64,000 nt of DNA, taken from the NCBI GenBank assembly GCA_033065855.1, contig JAVXUO010002979.1, forward strand, positions 89,689 through 153,688, given 5' to 3'. The stretch is from Escallonia rubra. Lineage: Eukaryota; Streptophyta; Magnoliopsida; Escalloniales; Escalloniaceae. The notes beneath the pieces were generated by a model. That model saw only the letters and a program-made list of their open reading frames with translations, did not search any database and was not told the DNA's origin. Positions 53,966-64,000 of this stretch are shown here, piece by piece. The position numbers were made by a program, and so were the translations under genes. Numbering within the stretch: the first letter of the stretch is position 1; each line of letters starts with the position of its first letter.

Positions 53966-54560
53966 GGATGTAGAATAGGTAAGTTATTTCATGTGTGCAC
54001 TTGTATTTGGGCATGCATGCTTCAAACAATGGATCCACACAGAAACCTTTTTCTGATCACCAAAAGAAGTTAATATATAAATGTTCAAGTATGCGATAAT
54101 GGTGAGAAACCTATTTTTATTCTTATGGAGATGCTGAAATGTTGAAAGGGCTAGCCTAGCACATAAGACTGCACATTGGTAGATCTAGAAGGATTGACTA
54201 CACTCGCCTTCTATTGCATTATGTTGAAGTTGCAGATAATATAGATGACATAGTGCAGAAGGACCAAGAAAAGCCAGAAATGAGAGGAGAGGGAGGGACT
54301 ACTGCTAGTCGTGACTTGTGACTAAACATGGATTGACTTGACTTGAAGCACTCTGATGGGATTATTTCCAACATTCACAGAGCAATGAAATTTGTTAAAC
54401 CAGTCATACAAATTTTACCATGTTATTTATTTTTATATAAGAAAATTGTTTAGCAAATGAATACATAGATATAGATCAATTAGACAGGCAATCTTTTCTT
54501 CAACCAATTCATTTATTTATTATACCAGTTCAACTTAAACGTACAAATAAGTACATAGAT
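53966..54560. other. Spacer or intron with a possible coding relic
   Basis: A plus-strand stretch at about 54150-54320 reads LHIGRSRRIDYTRLLLHYVE then VADNIDDIVQKDQEKPEMRG. It looks coding-like but has no start and no recognisable family. The rest is AT-rich. Confidence 0.35.
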
Positions 54561-54565
54561 GTATC

Positions 54566-55045
54566 TGTTAGAAACAACAAACCCTCCTAAATTGCTATTG
54601 GTTGAATTGGTGACTATCTTAATTGGTAAGAAAAGTCACGGTGCACATCTAGCTAGGGAGAAAATGGATGACAAAGCTCCACATGTTGCATAATGAAACA
54701 TAGATAAGCGTCAACCGTTTGTGGTTGGTAAATGAAAGCTTCAGCATGAAGCTTTGACATCTCATAGTTATCAAAGGACATGGGATACAGGTAGCTAACA
54801 AAGTAAGGCAGTTACCACTATTATAAATGGTATCTAAGTACGATGTATTCTAATGACTGAGAGGGTAAGGAAAAGCAGCAGCTTATTTTTATTATGTTAC
54901 TAGCTGAAGCTAGTAATGATAAAGAAAATATTTTTATGAGTGCTTTTGTATTATAACTTTGTGTGAGAATTTCTTTCAGACAAACTTTATTATCAATATA
55001 TATTGTTATTTGAGTTATATTTGTGAGCCCATTACGCTTCCAACA
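54566..55045 (+). repeat. Left LTR of the nested-host Copia element
   Basis: It is 480 bp, ends CTTCCAACA, and is followed by the primer-binding site. Confidence 0.88.
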
Positions 55046-56229
55046 AGTGGTATCAGAGCCAAAGGTTCGTGCCTACATTTCAAGAAAGTGAAGAGATTGC
55101 CAACATAATTCAGCCTCAATCCCAAATTAACAAAGACTAATTATGGGAACTAGAGCATGCAAATGAAGGTCTACGAGGCTCAAAAGATTTATGATAGATT
55201 GTTAAAGACATGTACACTGAGGCCGCAGATGTGACAGTCAAAGTAACTTTATCAAATACCCAGAAGATGACGCTAAAAGAATCACACAAGAAGATCAGAA
55301 GGCCTTGTTCTTAATGTTCAAGGAGTTGACGAATCAACCTTTGAAAAGATTTCAGACACAAAGACATCAAAGCATGCGTGGGAGATTCTGCAGAAATCTC
55401 TACAAGGAGATGAAAATGCTAAAAAGGTATGGCCAATCACTAAGAGCTGAATTTGAGACGTTAAAAATGAAAATTTTAGAAAATATTAATGATTGATACC
55501 AAGGAAGTGGTTTGCAGTCGACGTGGAGGTGCCACAAGAAATGCAGTCTGAGTCAGATGCCAAGGATGCTGATATGTGACACGACAAGGATGGAACAAGG
55601 CAGAGACCAAGGGCTTTCCAGACAGACCCTGAGGATGGCAGTGCTACAAGGGTGATGGCTTGGGGTGAAGACACAACGACAGTCACAGTTCAATGTTTAA
55701 GTCCATAGTCAAGGTCCAGAGTTAGAGTTCTGTGTGTTTCTCTCTCCATAATTCTAGAAAGTGAAAGTGAGAATGAGTTATGTACTTCTGAAAGTCTGAA
55801 GTCCTCTGAATGAATTCTCAAGCCCCTTAATTATAGGGGTTGAGATGATGATGTCATCAATCGACAAGTGACGTTCCCTAGGAGTGACACGTCACCGATG
55901 GTCATTCTGTCTGCCGGATCCCATATTCACTCAGCCTGCTCCTTACAGTGTCGTTCTGTCTGTCTGGAAAGATTGTCTCACACAGCGCCGATGTGACCAG
56001 AGATCCCCCTTGATCTTACCACCAGTCCAAAGCCCTTGTAGAGGGGGCGTCGAGAGATGCCGAGGATCTAGCCGCGATGGGGAAGGCCTGACGCCCAACT
56101 GCCAGGTAGACTATGCGTGATATGCTCCGGAGACTTGCTCTCGTTTCAGAGTGACCTGGTGGTCATAGTCCCTAGAGGTGACGATGAAAATCCCCTAGTG
56201 TCGGAGCACATAAACTATTCACGTAAAGT

Positions 56230-56790
56230 CACCCTAGCAAAGATAGTGTCTTAGAGATCGAGCATGTCCCGTGGGTGATTCCTCAAGCCGAAGCACTCGA
56301 AGCCTGCCAAGGTAGCGTCCCCGAGGAGTTACCTACCTGACAGGCCGAGGTAGTGTGTGGAAGGAGTCACTTGCCCAACACACCGAGGTAGTGTCCCGGA
56401 GGAGTCTCCAACCTGACGGGCCGAGGCAATGCCTCAAAGGAGTCGCCTACCTAGCAAAAGGGGAGTTAGAGCTCCCTGGCATATATAGTGTCTTAGAGAA
56501 CAAGCCTGTCCCATGGGCGAGTCTTTATGCCCAAACACTCGGAGCACACCAAGGTAGTGACTTGGAGGAGTCGCCTACCCGATGGGCCGAGGTAGCATCC
56601 CAGAGGAGTTGTCTACCTGGTAAAAAAAGATTTGGAGCTTCCTAGTGGAGATAGTGTCTTAGAGAGGGAGCCTATCCCGTGACTGAGTCCTTGTGCTGAA
56701 GCACTCGGAGCACACCAAGGTAGTGTCCCGCAGGAGGTGTCTACCCGACGGGTCGAGGTAGCATCCCAGAGGAGTTGTCTTCCTGGAAAA
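56230..56790. repeat. Long tandem repeats in the LTR-like insertion, set 1
   Basis: Units recur containing 'tagtgtcttagaga', 'cactcggagcacacc', 'aaggtagtg' and 'gaggtagcatcccagagg'. The first landmark occurs near 56239, 56485 and 56650. Confidence 0.75.
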
Positions 56791-57109
56791 TGGGAGTCTT
56801 CATGCCAAAGCACTTGGAGCTCCCTAGCGGAGATGGTGTCACGAAGAATTCGCCTATCCTCGTAGGGTACTGCAACATCAGGGAGTAGGTCGAAGCTTGT
56901 TCCATGACCAAGGAAAGGTGAGCATGGTGTAGTGAAAGGATAGACCATCCCAGGGGCATGGTAGTGTGATCGAGAGCCAGGGGCATGACTGTATAAGCAG
57001 TGCAAGACATGGGCGTGACAGACTGTGTGTGGTATCGGTGGAATGGTATTGCAACAGAGAGCCTGTAGGCCCGACTGTATAAGTAACAAGGCGCATGTGT
57101 ACAACGGAT

Positions 57110-57350
57110 GTGTACGGTGCCAGGGGCACGTGACATGGAAATGGCACACGGGTGCGGCGACGGGTGTTGTGGAGTCAGGCGTTGTGCTGGGGACACATGA
57201 CGCGGAGATGGCTCTCAGTGCAGCCAACTGGTGTCGCGGAGTCAGGCATCATGCTAGGGGCATGTGACGCGGAGACGGCACTCGGGTGCGGATGACTGGT
57301 GTCGTGGATTTAGGCATCATACTTGGGGCACGTGACGTGAAAATAATGCT
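57110..57350. repeat. About 67-bp tandem repeats in the LTR-like insertion, set 2
   Basis: Units have the pattern 'gggcacgtgacgcggagatgg' (given as gggcacgtgac and gcggagatgg), then 'gtgtcgtggagtcaggcatc'. The landmark falls near 57130, 57197, 57264 and 57331. Confidence 0.75.
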
Positions 57351-57389
57351 CGAGTGGGGCAACGACTGTCTTAGAGCAAGGAGCCGCCC

Positions 57390-57800
57390 AAGGCATTGAG
57401 GAATTCGACCCCTATGACATTGGGGAAGTCGTCCACCCTAAAAAGTTAGGGAGGCCGACCCCCCTAAGGGGTTGAGGAGGCCAACCCCCATGACATTGGG
57501 GAAGTCGTCCACCCTAAGAAGTTAGAGAGGCCGACCCCCCTAAAGGGCTGAAGAGGCCAACCCCCATGACATTGTGGAGACTGACTCCGTTGAGGAGTCC
57601 AACCGCATAACATTGAGGAGGCTGACCCCCTTGGGTGATTGGGGAGGCTGACCCCAAGAGGTTGGGGAGGCCGACCCTTCTAAGGGGTTAGGGAGGCCAA
57701 CCCCTATGACATTGGGGAGGCCGACCCCCCTAAGGAATTGGGGAGGTCGACCCCATGACATTGGGAAGGTCGACCCATGGACTTGGGGGAGGTCGACCCC
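57390..57800. repeat. GACCCCC / GGGGAGG tandem repeats in the LTR-like insertion, set 3
   Basis: Phrases of 'ggggaggccgaccccc' and 'catgacattgggga' recur every 35-76 bp with variable spacing. One strand is G-rich, with many GGGG and GGGAGG runs. Confidence 0.8.
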
Positions 57801-60800
57801 ATCACTTGAACACTTGGGATAAAAAGAAGAAAAAACATAAAGAAAGAGAACACGCACGTCACTTGAGCATGCGGTTCAAGTTGACCATTTAGAGGCGTTG
57901 AACTTTGACCATTAAAACGTTGTCGTGTCGAGATTATGGGTTGCTTAATGGAGAAGAAAAGTACATTACTTAGCGGAGAAGAGAAAGTATGCTACTTAAG
58001 GGTGCGCTTTGGATTGACCAGGTCAGTAGCGTTGAACTTTGACAGTTGAAAAGTTAACGTGTCATGAGAGAGGGACCCAAAAGCAGTCCAAAAGTACTTA
58101 GCCAAGATGGTATAGTAACAATGATTACGTCACTCGTTTGAAAACTGTGACGAATGAGATGAAAAGAAATAGAGAAACTCTTGATGATGTCAAAGTAATG
58201 GAAAAACTTATATGTTCTCTGACGCGAAAATTTGATTATATTGTTGCTGCAATTGACGAATCAAAAGATTTGTGACAAATTTCTAATGATGATCTTGTGA
58301 GTTCTCTTCAAGCTCATGAGCAAAGAACGAATTAGAATGAAAATACTGGTAATTTGGAGCAAGCTTTGCAAGGATAGTTATATATTGTTGAAAAAACAAG
58401 CTAGCAGTAACTACGGACGAGATAGAAAAATCGTGGTGGCTACAGAGGTGGCAACAGAGATGGACGGGGTGGACATGGACATGGACATGGTAGACAATTT
58501 TTTGAAAGAAGCAAAACAAATGAAGGCTATCAGAATATAGCCGTGGTCTAGGATTTAGAAGCAGAGGTAGAGGCGGATTTTAACAACGAGGTGATAAATC
58601 TCAGTTTTAATGTTGTAATTGCAACAAATATGGCCATTTCAGTTACAAGTGCAGATCAGCTCCTAAGATGCAGGAAGGAAATCATTTAGTAAAAGCTGAA
58701 AAAAAAAATATGGTAATTACTCTTTTTCTCACTTACAGAGGAAGCGAATAGTGTAGAAAAAATGTTCGATATCTTGACACTAGTGCCAACAACCACATGT
58801 GCGGCCGAAAAGAGTTGTTCATAGATTTGGACCAAAAAATCAAAGGAGAAGTAACTTTCGGAGACTCATTAAAGATTCCGGTCAAAGGCAAAGGTAAACT
58901 CATGATTACCTTAAAGAGTGGAGATAGGAAGCATATATCAGATGTTTATTATGTACCAGCCTTAAAAAACAACATTGTTAGCCTTGGTCAACTCTTTGAA
59001 AAGGGGTATTACGTGCCTATGAAAAACTGCTCTCTCGTCCTCAGGAACAGAAATGGAGAATTAATTATGCTAAAGTTGATATGACAAAGATTTGTCTTTT
59101 CACACTTGATGTCCTAACAAAAATGATGAAATGCAAGAAGTATGTCATTAAAGATGATTCACGGTTATGGCATATAAGGTTTGGTCATCTTGGTTTTACC
59201 GGCCTCAAGTTATTATCAAGAAAAAAAAGTGGACTGCTAGAAATTAATGAACCAAACTAGTTGTGTGAAGCTTGCGTTAAAGGAAACAACATAGACAAAG
59301 TTTCGAAGTTGGAAAATCCTGGAGACACAGAAGGTCCCTAGAGATTGTGCACTCAGATATAGCTGGTCCATTCGACATTCTATCACTTAGTAAGAATAGG
59401 TATTATCTTACTTTTATTGATGATTTCAACAGAAACAGTTGGGTGTATATTCTTAAACAAAAATTAGAAGCCCTTGATAAATTCATGGAATTTAAAGCAA
59501 CCGTTGAAAAACAAAATGGACAGTATCTGAAGACACTCAGATCTAACAGAGAAGGCGAATACACCTCGAAGTTGTTAGATGGGTACTGCAAAGAACATGG
59601 AATCATTCCTCAGTTGACAGCCTCGTACACGCCACAACAAAATGGCATATGTAGAAGAAAGGAATCATACGATTCTTAATATGGAGAGGAGCGCAGTGAA
59701 GGGAAAGCACGTACCAAGAACCTTTTCTATATGCTATTTATTTGCCAAATCGATGTCCAACAAAAAGTGTAAAGTTCAAGACACCAAATGAAGCATTGAG
59801 TGGTAGCAAATAGACAATTGAACATCTCAGAATTTTTGGGTGCATTGCATATGCCCATATTCCTGATTAAAAGAGAAAGAAGCTAGAAGTCGAAGGAGAT
59901 AAATGCATCTTCATTGGGTACTTTAGAAAAGGAGTAAGGCGTATAGACTGTATAATCCTCTTACCAAGAAAGTGATCATCTCACGAGATGTTAAATTCGA
60001 TAAAGCATATTACTGGATATGGAGCAAAGAAAAGAAAGGTGAAGAGCTGCTTTTTGAGGATGATAATGAAGACTTTAACGAGCAAGGTAATGTTTAAACT
60101 CCTCCACAAAATCCTATTTCAATAGCTCCTGATACGTTGCCATCGTCGTCTAGAAGCAGCAATAGAAGAGGCAATTCAGGGGGAGCACCTATGAAAATGC
60201 GGAGTCTAAATGACATCTATGCTGCTACAGGACCTGTTTGTTCAGACAACATTTGATTATTCACTATTTTATTTAATGGCGGAGTGTGATCCAGTAACAT
60301 ACGAAAAGGCTACTGAAGATGAGAAGTGGAAGAAAGCCATGAACGAAGAAATTACTGCAATAAAAAGAAATGACACACGGGAGTAACTAATCTCCCGAGA
60401 GGTCATAAGGCAATCGGAGTCAGGTGGGTGTACAAGACAAAAACTAATCAAGAAGGCAAAATAGAGAAGCACAATATAAGTTTAGTCACTAAAGGTTATA
60501 AGCAGAAATATGGAGTTGACTACGACAAGGTATTTGCTTTAGTTTCAAGAATTTATAATATTAGACTTCTCACAGCACTCATAGCACTAAATAGATTGAA
60601 ATTTTTAGATGGACGTGACATTGGCATCCCTAACAGGTACCTTGAAGAAGAAGTCTACATTGAGCAACCACCTGGATATACTAAAAAATGACAAGAAGAT
60701 AAAGTCTACCGACTGAAGAAAGCTTTGAATGGATTAAAGCAAGTTCCGAGAGCTTGGAACACAAGAATAGAAGAGAACTTCCAAGAAAACGATTTTGTGA

Positions 60801-61811
60801 AGAGGTCATACAAACATGCCTTACACATGAAGAGAAATCAAGATGGTAATATCATGATTGTTTGCTTCTATGTGGACGATATGATACTCATGGAAAATAA
60901 TCATGGTATGTTCAATGGCTTCAAGAAATCTATGACTAAAGAATTTAAAATAACATATATTGGTGAAATGTCATACCTTCTTGGAGTTGAAGTAAAACAA
61001 ATGAGATGTGTCACAAAAGAAGTATGCAGAGCAAATTTTGAACAGATTCAGAATGAAGGATGACAAGCCAATAGCCATGCCAGCAGAAGCAGGCATAAAG
61101 TTGAGAATTGACTCGAATGGAGAGTCGTTAAACCCGACATTGTTCAAAAGTATGATCAGAAGTTTGAAGTACTTGACTTTCACACAACCAGATACAATAT
61201 ATGCAGTTGGATTGGCCAGTAAACACATGGAGAAACCAAAAACAAATCACTTCAATGTAGCAAAAAGTATTTTGAGATATGTCAAAGGTACGATAGGTCA
61301 TGGTTTATTTTATACACACTCAAAGTTCAAGGTTGATTAATTATTCAGATAGTTATCTTGGTGGAGACTTGAATGATCGGAAGAGTACCTTGGGATATGC
61401 ATTTCACAATTGATCGGTAATATTTTTCGTGGTCATCGAAGAAGCAACAAATAGTTGCTCTCGCAACATGTGAAGCCGAGTATATAGCCGTGGCAACGTG
61501 CACGTGTCAAGCAATATAGCTGAAGAATATTTTGAGCGAGGTTATATATCACACTAGAAAATTTGACTACGATATACGTCGATAACGAATCTGCTATATC
61601 ACTTGTGAAAAGTCCAGTGTCACGCAGTCGTAGTAAAGATATAGACACGAAGCATCATTTTATTCAGGAGCAAGTGAAGAATAAAATTGTCAAGCTGGTT
61701 CATTGCAAAACTGAAGATCAACTTACAGATATTTTTACGAAGCCTCTGAAGACAGATGTGTTCTACAAACTGAAAGAAATGTTTGGCATGCAAGTCGAGT
61801 TTGAGGGGGAG

Positions 61812-62378
61812 TGTTAGAAATAACAAGCTCTCCTAAATTGCTATTGGCTGAATTGATGACTATCTTAATTGGTAAGAGAAGTCATTGTGGCGGGTACCCA
61901 TCTAGGCTAGGGAAAAAATGGATGACAAAGCTCCACATGTTGCATACATGGAACATATTATAAGAGAAACGATTTATGCCTATGGTACTAAAGCATTGGC
62001 ATAAGTAGAATGTACCATGGGTGCTTCTTCCGAGATGGCATAGACATATGCTTACGGTAGTAGTAGAGACATAAAGCTTCACCATGAAGCTTCGGCTTCA
62101 GCATGAAGCTTTGACATCTCCTAGTTATCAAAGGGCGTGGGTTACACGTAAGGCAGTTACGACTAATATAAATACTATCTAAGTACAATATATTCTAATG
62201 AACTAGAGGATAAGGAAAAGCAGTAGCTTATTTGGATTGTGTGACTAGCGGAAGCTAGTAGTGATAAAGAAAATATTTTCGTGAGTGCTTTTGCATTAGA
62301 ATTTTATGTAAGAATTTCTTTTAAATAAATTTTATTATCAATATATATTGTTGTTTGAGTAATATTACGCTTCTAAAA
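61812..62378 (+). repeat. Right LTR of the nested-host Copia element
   Basis: It is 567 bp and includes a small internal 'accatgaagcttcggcttcagcatgaagctt'-type doubling (parts: accatgaagcttc, agcatgaagctt) near 62080-62110. It is followed by the TSD gtatc. Confidence 0.85.
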
Positions 62379-62383
62379 GTATC

Positions 62384-62697
62384 CTCTTCCAAAAAGTATA
62401 TCGTCTTGGCCTGTACCCAAAATTCTTCCTCCTGCAACTGTCAAGCATCTCACAGTGAACAGCGAAAGTAAAATACCCTTTTGACCACAACTGCGTGACT
62501 AAACAACAAGGTGGAGCCGTGGAGCCATGGAGGAACTAAGAATATGTCAATGTTGCAAACCCCGAAGGTAATAATGCGATCACACCGCGACTCCAAGAGA
62601 TTAAATCACTTAACGCTAATATGCAGTTTTCAAGAGCGGATAGAGATCTAGATATGCATACAGCACACTAAGATGATTATTAATGATGTAGTTGTAC
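62384..62697 (-). other. Remaining intron left of the orphan ectodomain
   Basis: No exon is recognised. It follows the donor of the short exon at 62698-62733 and runs into the Copia LTR. Confidence 0.5.
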
Positions 62698-63586
62698 CTG
62701 TTCCCAGAATTATTGGTCTGAGGTTCCTTTTTCCTGCAGTCACTTTGAAGCAGAAAAATAAGGTCAGTTTTCAGTACTAAAATATGAAACGACAGAGCTA
62801 GCAAAGAAAAATATAGATCAGAGCTGTGCAGTCTGAATTGTTGGCATGAGGGTTGAAATATGTAATAAAAATATCAGCATGTAAGCAACCTCCCTTTGCA
62901 TACAGAGTCGTGGTCTTCATCGAGACCTAGGCCTCCTCTCTTCCGCCATTTGAGGCACTCGTCAGATACTTGCAGTTCAATAGTGAACATTGAAGCCAAC
63001 AGCTGAAACAAGTTAGATGGAGACCTTGGAAGCTCGTTTAGCGGGAAAGAAGGCAGCCGCATCACTGTACAGGAAGGTGGAGAATCGCTCGCCGGAACTG
63101 AAGTTTTGGATGTCTATAGTATAAAGTATGGTACCTGCAGTTTTTGAACCTGTAGCCGAGCTTTTCGAGATTATCTGAACGTTCGGCACATTTGAACACG
63201 GTGAGATTGTGCGGGATTATGAAGGAAAGAGAGGGAGAGCTAGGAAGAGTAAAGTTAATGAGAGAGTCACAGTTTTGCTCTTTTAGCTGAAGACCAAGTA
63301 CTTTGTCAGTAATTACAACTCCCCCCTGCCCCAAAGAGCCCAGAACGTCGTACTCCGTACCACCCTCTACGAGTTGGATTTTTGGAGGACGTAGTGGTTC
63401 ACTGCAATTTAACTTGCACATTCCGCATCGTGGATCAGCACTACTACTGTAGAATGGGAACTCAAAAGGGCCAAGATTTTGGCAGGGGAAAGGCTCTGGA
63501 CAGTTAGGCTTCCCTCCTTCAGCTGAATGAAGAAGAAGAGCTAGACGAGAGAGAAGGAAGACAGCCAAAAAGGTGGTAACAGCCAT
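62698..63586 (-). pseudogene. Ectodomain exons 1-2 of an LRK10L/Lr10-like receptor kinase (orphan 5' part)
   Basis: The ATG at 63586 starts a signal peptide (MAVTTFLAVFLLSRLALLL). A GUB_WAK_bind ectodomain follows (PNCPEPFPCQNLGPFEFPF, DPRCGMCKLNCSEPL, ENLGYRFKNC-like), then a WAK-associated C-terminal part (SPPSCTVMRLPSFPLNELP, LFQLLASMFTIELQVSDEC). Exon 1 runs to 62890 (donor GGGAG|GTTGC). A 36-nt exon 62733-62698 (acceptor ACTGCAG, donor ACAG|GTAC) joins in phase as RKKEPQTNNSGN. The frame shifts near 63115, and the usual second cysteine of the C-x2-C pair is Trp (ECLKW), so the copy is decaying. No transmembrane-kinase exon follows directly. The nearest on this strand is at 46637, beyond two Copia elements. 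Confidence 0.85.
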
Positions 63587-64000
63587 TTTTAGACTCCCAA
63601 CGTAAGAAAATGGAAGCAGATACAAATATTTTTGCTCCATCACAAATATATTTAGATATTATCTCCTCATACACGCCAGTTGACTTGGAAAATTTGTTAG
63701 CGAAGACTTGGAGAAGTAGACTAAGCAAGCCAAGGTGGGGGACCTTTGGAAAGCTGGGAACTAGTTCATTGGCCAGCACCAACCTTAATATCTCGTTGGT
63801 GGGGTAAAGGGCTCAAATGAAGGAGTTTCCTACTGAACTTCCTCGTTGACCGGCAGTACAAAGACTTGACCCTCGACTCTTCAGAGCCCTCTAATTCTGA
63901 CAAATTATCTGACAAGTCTGACGTAGAAATTCACAGACATTGAATCGTCTTGTGAGGGTAAATTCTGGTCTTTGCTATCTGGTCATGGTAAGTTCTAGGC
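63587..64000 (-). promoter_or_regulatory. Upstream region of the orphan receptor-kinase 5' exon
   Basis: Presumed promoter. Several TTGAC cores (W-box type, WRKY-bound in defence genes) occur on the plus strand: gttgacttgg (63679), cgttgaccgg (63845) and cttgaccctcg (63866). GTCAA-type cores were not systematically counted. No clear TATA was fixed. Confidence 0.3.

Larger units (their letters stand above)
55494..58120 (-). mobile_element. Large LTR-like insertion (probable 2.6-kb solo LTR) inside the Copia element
   Basis: The Copia GAG frame stops matching at 55493 and resumes after 58120. The insert starts TGATACCAAGG and ends TATAGTAACA, with a 5-bp TSD ATGAT (55489-55493, 58121-58125). 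There is no coding domain and no internal LTR pair. TG...CA ends plus a 5-bp TSD point to a solo LTR. A minus-strand TATA (CCTATAATTAAGG) near 55827-55839 and three repeat families to its right suggest minus orientation, with a long U3. A non-autonomous element without coding capacity is an alternative. Confidence 0.75.
55130..61800 (+). pseudogene. gag-pol region of the nested-host Copia element (broken)
   Basis: Parts in order: GAG (about 55130-55490 and, after the nested insertion, 58126-58550), a zinc knuckle (CNKYGHFSYKC, about 58620), protease to GAG-pre-integrase (about 58770-59290, with VKGKGKLMITLKSGD and YYVPALKNNIVSLGQ), integrase (about 59340-59690, with HSDIAGPFDI and SYTPQQNGI), reverse transcriptase (about 60290-61000, with IMIVCFYVDDMIL), and RNase H (about 61340-61790, with YVDNESAISLVKSPV and DIFTKPLKTD). 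It is a fossil, broken in more than ten places. Confidence 0.88.
54566..62378 (+). mobile_element. Ty1/Copia LTR retrotransposon, old and broken, with a nested insertion
   Basis: The element is 7813 bp. LTRs lie at 54566-55045 and 61812-62378 (TGTTAGAAA start), with a 5-bp TSD GTATC (54561-54565, 62379-62383). An initiator-Met primer-binding site AGTGGTATCAGAGCC starts at 55046, and a purine tract (TTTGAGGGGGAG) precedes the right LTR. The LTRs are strongly diverged and of unequal length. A 2.6-kb LTR-like insertion splits the GAG region (55494-58120). The coding region is broken in more than ten places. This is probably the oldest dated insertion here. Confidence 0.92.

Noticed and set aside
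54110-54330. Plus-strand coding-like stretch
   Set aside because: No start, no domain and no paralogue in the window; kept only as a note in the spacer entry.
1-64000. tRNA or rRNA genes
   Set aside because: No cloverleaf-like or rRNA-like stretch was recognised; TGGTATCAGAGC-type hits are LTR primer-binding sites.

Overview
The window is plant nuclear DNA, almost certainly from a eudicot. It has AT-rich spacers, GT-AG introns, an LRK10L/Lr10-type receptor-kinase cluster, a plant PP2C, an HSPRO (nematode-resistance-like) fragment, and plant-type Copia, Tat-Gypsy, hAT, Mutator, Helitron and LINE insertions. The species cannot be told from the sequence.

The host layer lies mostly on the minus strand. 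From right to left it holds: an orphan ectodomain of a leaf-rust-10-like receptor kinase (62.7-63.6 kb); a second, broken ectodomain exon split by an insertion (48.5 and 53.7-54.0 kb); an intact transmembrane-kinase exon (45.5-46.6 kb); a PP2C that lacks its 5' exons (32.4-38.9 kb); a second intact transmembrane-kinase exon (24.1-25.2 kb); and a kinase 3'-end relic (11.0-11.1 kb). The kinase copies share introns and 3' flanks, so the locus grew by tandem segmental duplication. With the insertions removed, the pieces from 63.6 to 45.5 kb collapse to about 4.1 kb, the size of one two-ectodomain LRK10L-type gene. An unrecognised broken gene lies at 4.7-4.8 and 9.9-10.6 kb.

The mobile layer can be read almost base by base from target-site duplications (TSDs). 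4.8-9.9 kb is a Mutator-like element carrying the promoter and 5' coding part of an HSPRO gene, and a complete, apparently coding-competent hAT element sits inside it. 12.1-22.0 kb is a Tat-lineage Gypsy element with an antisense ORF, its own antisense TATA box, a 75-bp tandem array and a 12-unit hairpin array. 22.6 kb holds a 5'-truncated LINE. 25.3-31.4 kb is a whole-looking, young Copia element placed 7 bp from a kinase-exon splice acceptor. 32.6-35.8 kb is a short young LTR element that encodes only GAG and protease (TR-GAG type), inside a PP2C intron. 37.2 kb holds a hAT-type MITE, 40.6 kb a solo LTR, 41.4-45.4 kb a Helitron with an empty-site paralogue in the same window, and 47.3-48.5 kb a second element of the same Mutator family. 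48.8-53.7 kb and 54.6-62.4 kb are two old broken Copia elements, the second with a 2.6-kb LTR-like insertion that carries three families of tandem repeats.

Intact coding potential is limited to the hAT transposase (758 aa), the two kinase exons, the 1260-aa Copia polyprotein and the GAG-protease ORF. No tRNA, rRNA or CRISPR array was seen. The first 4.7 kb is AT-rich with degenerate tandem repeats and no convincing gene.
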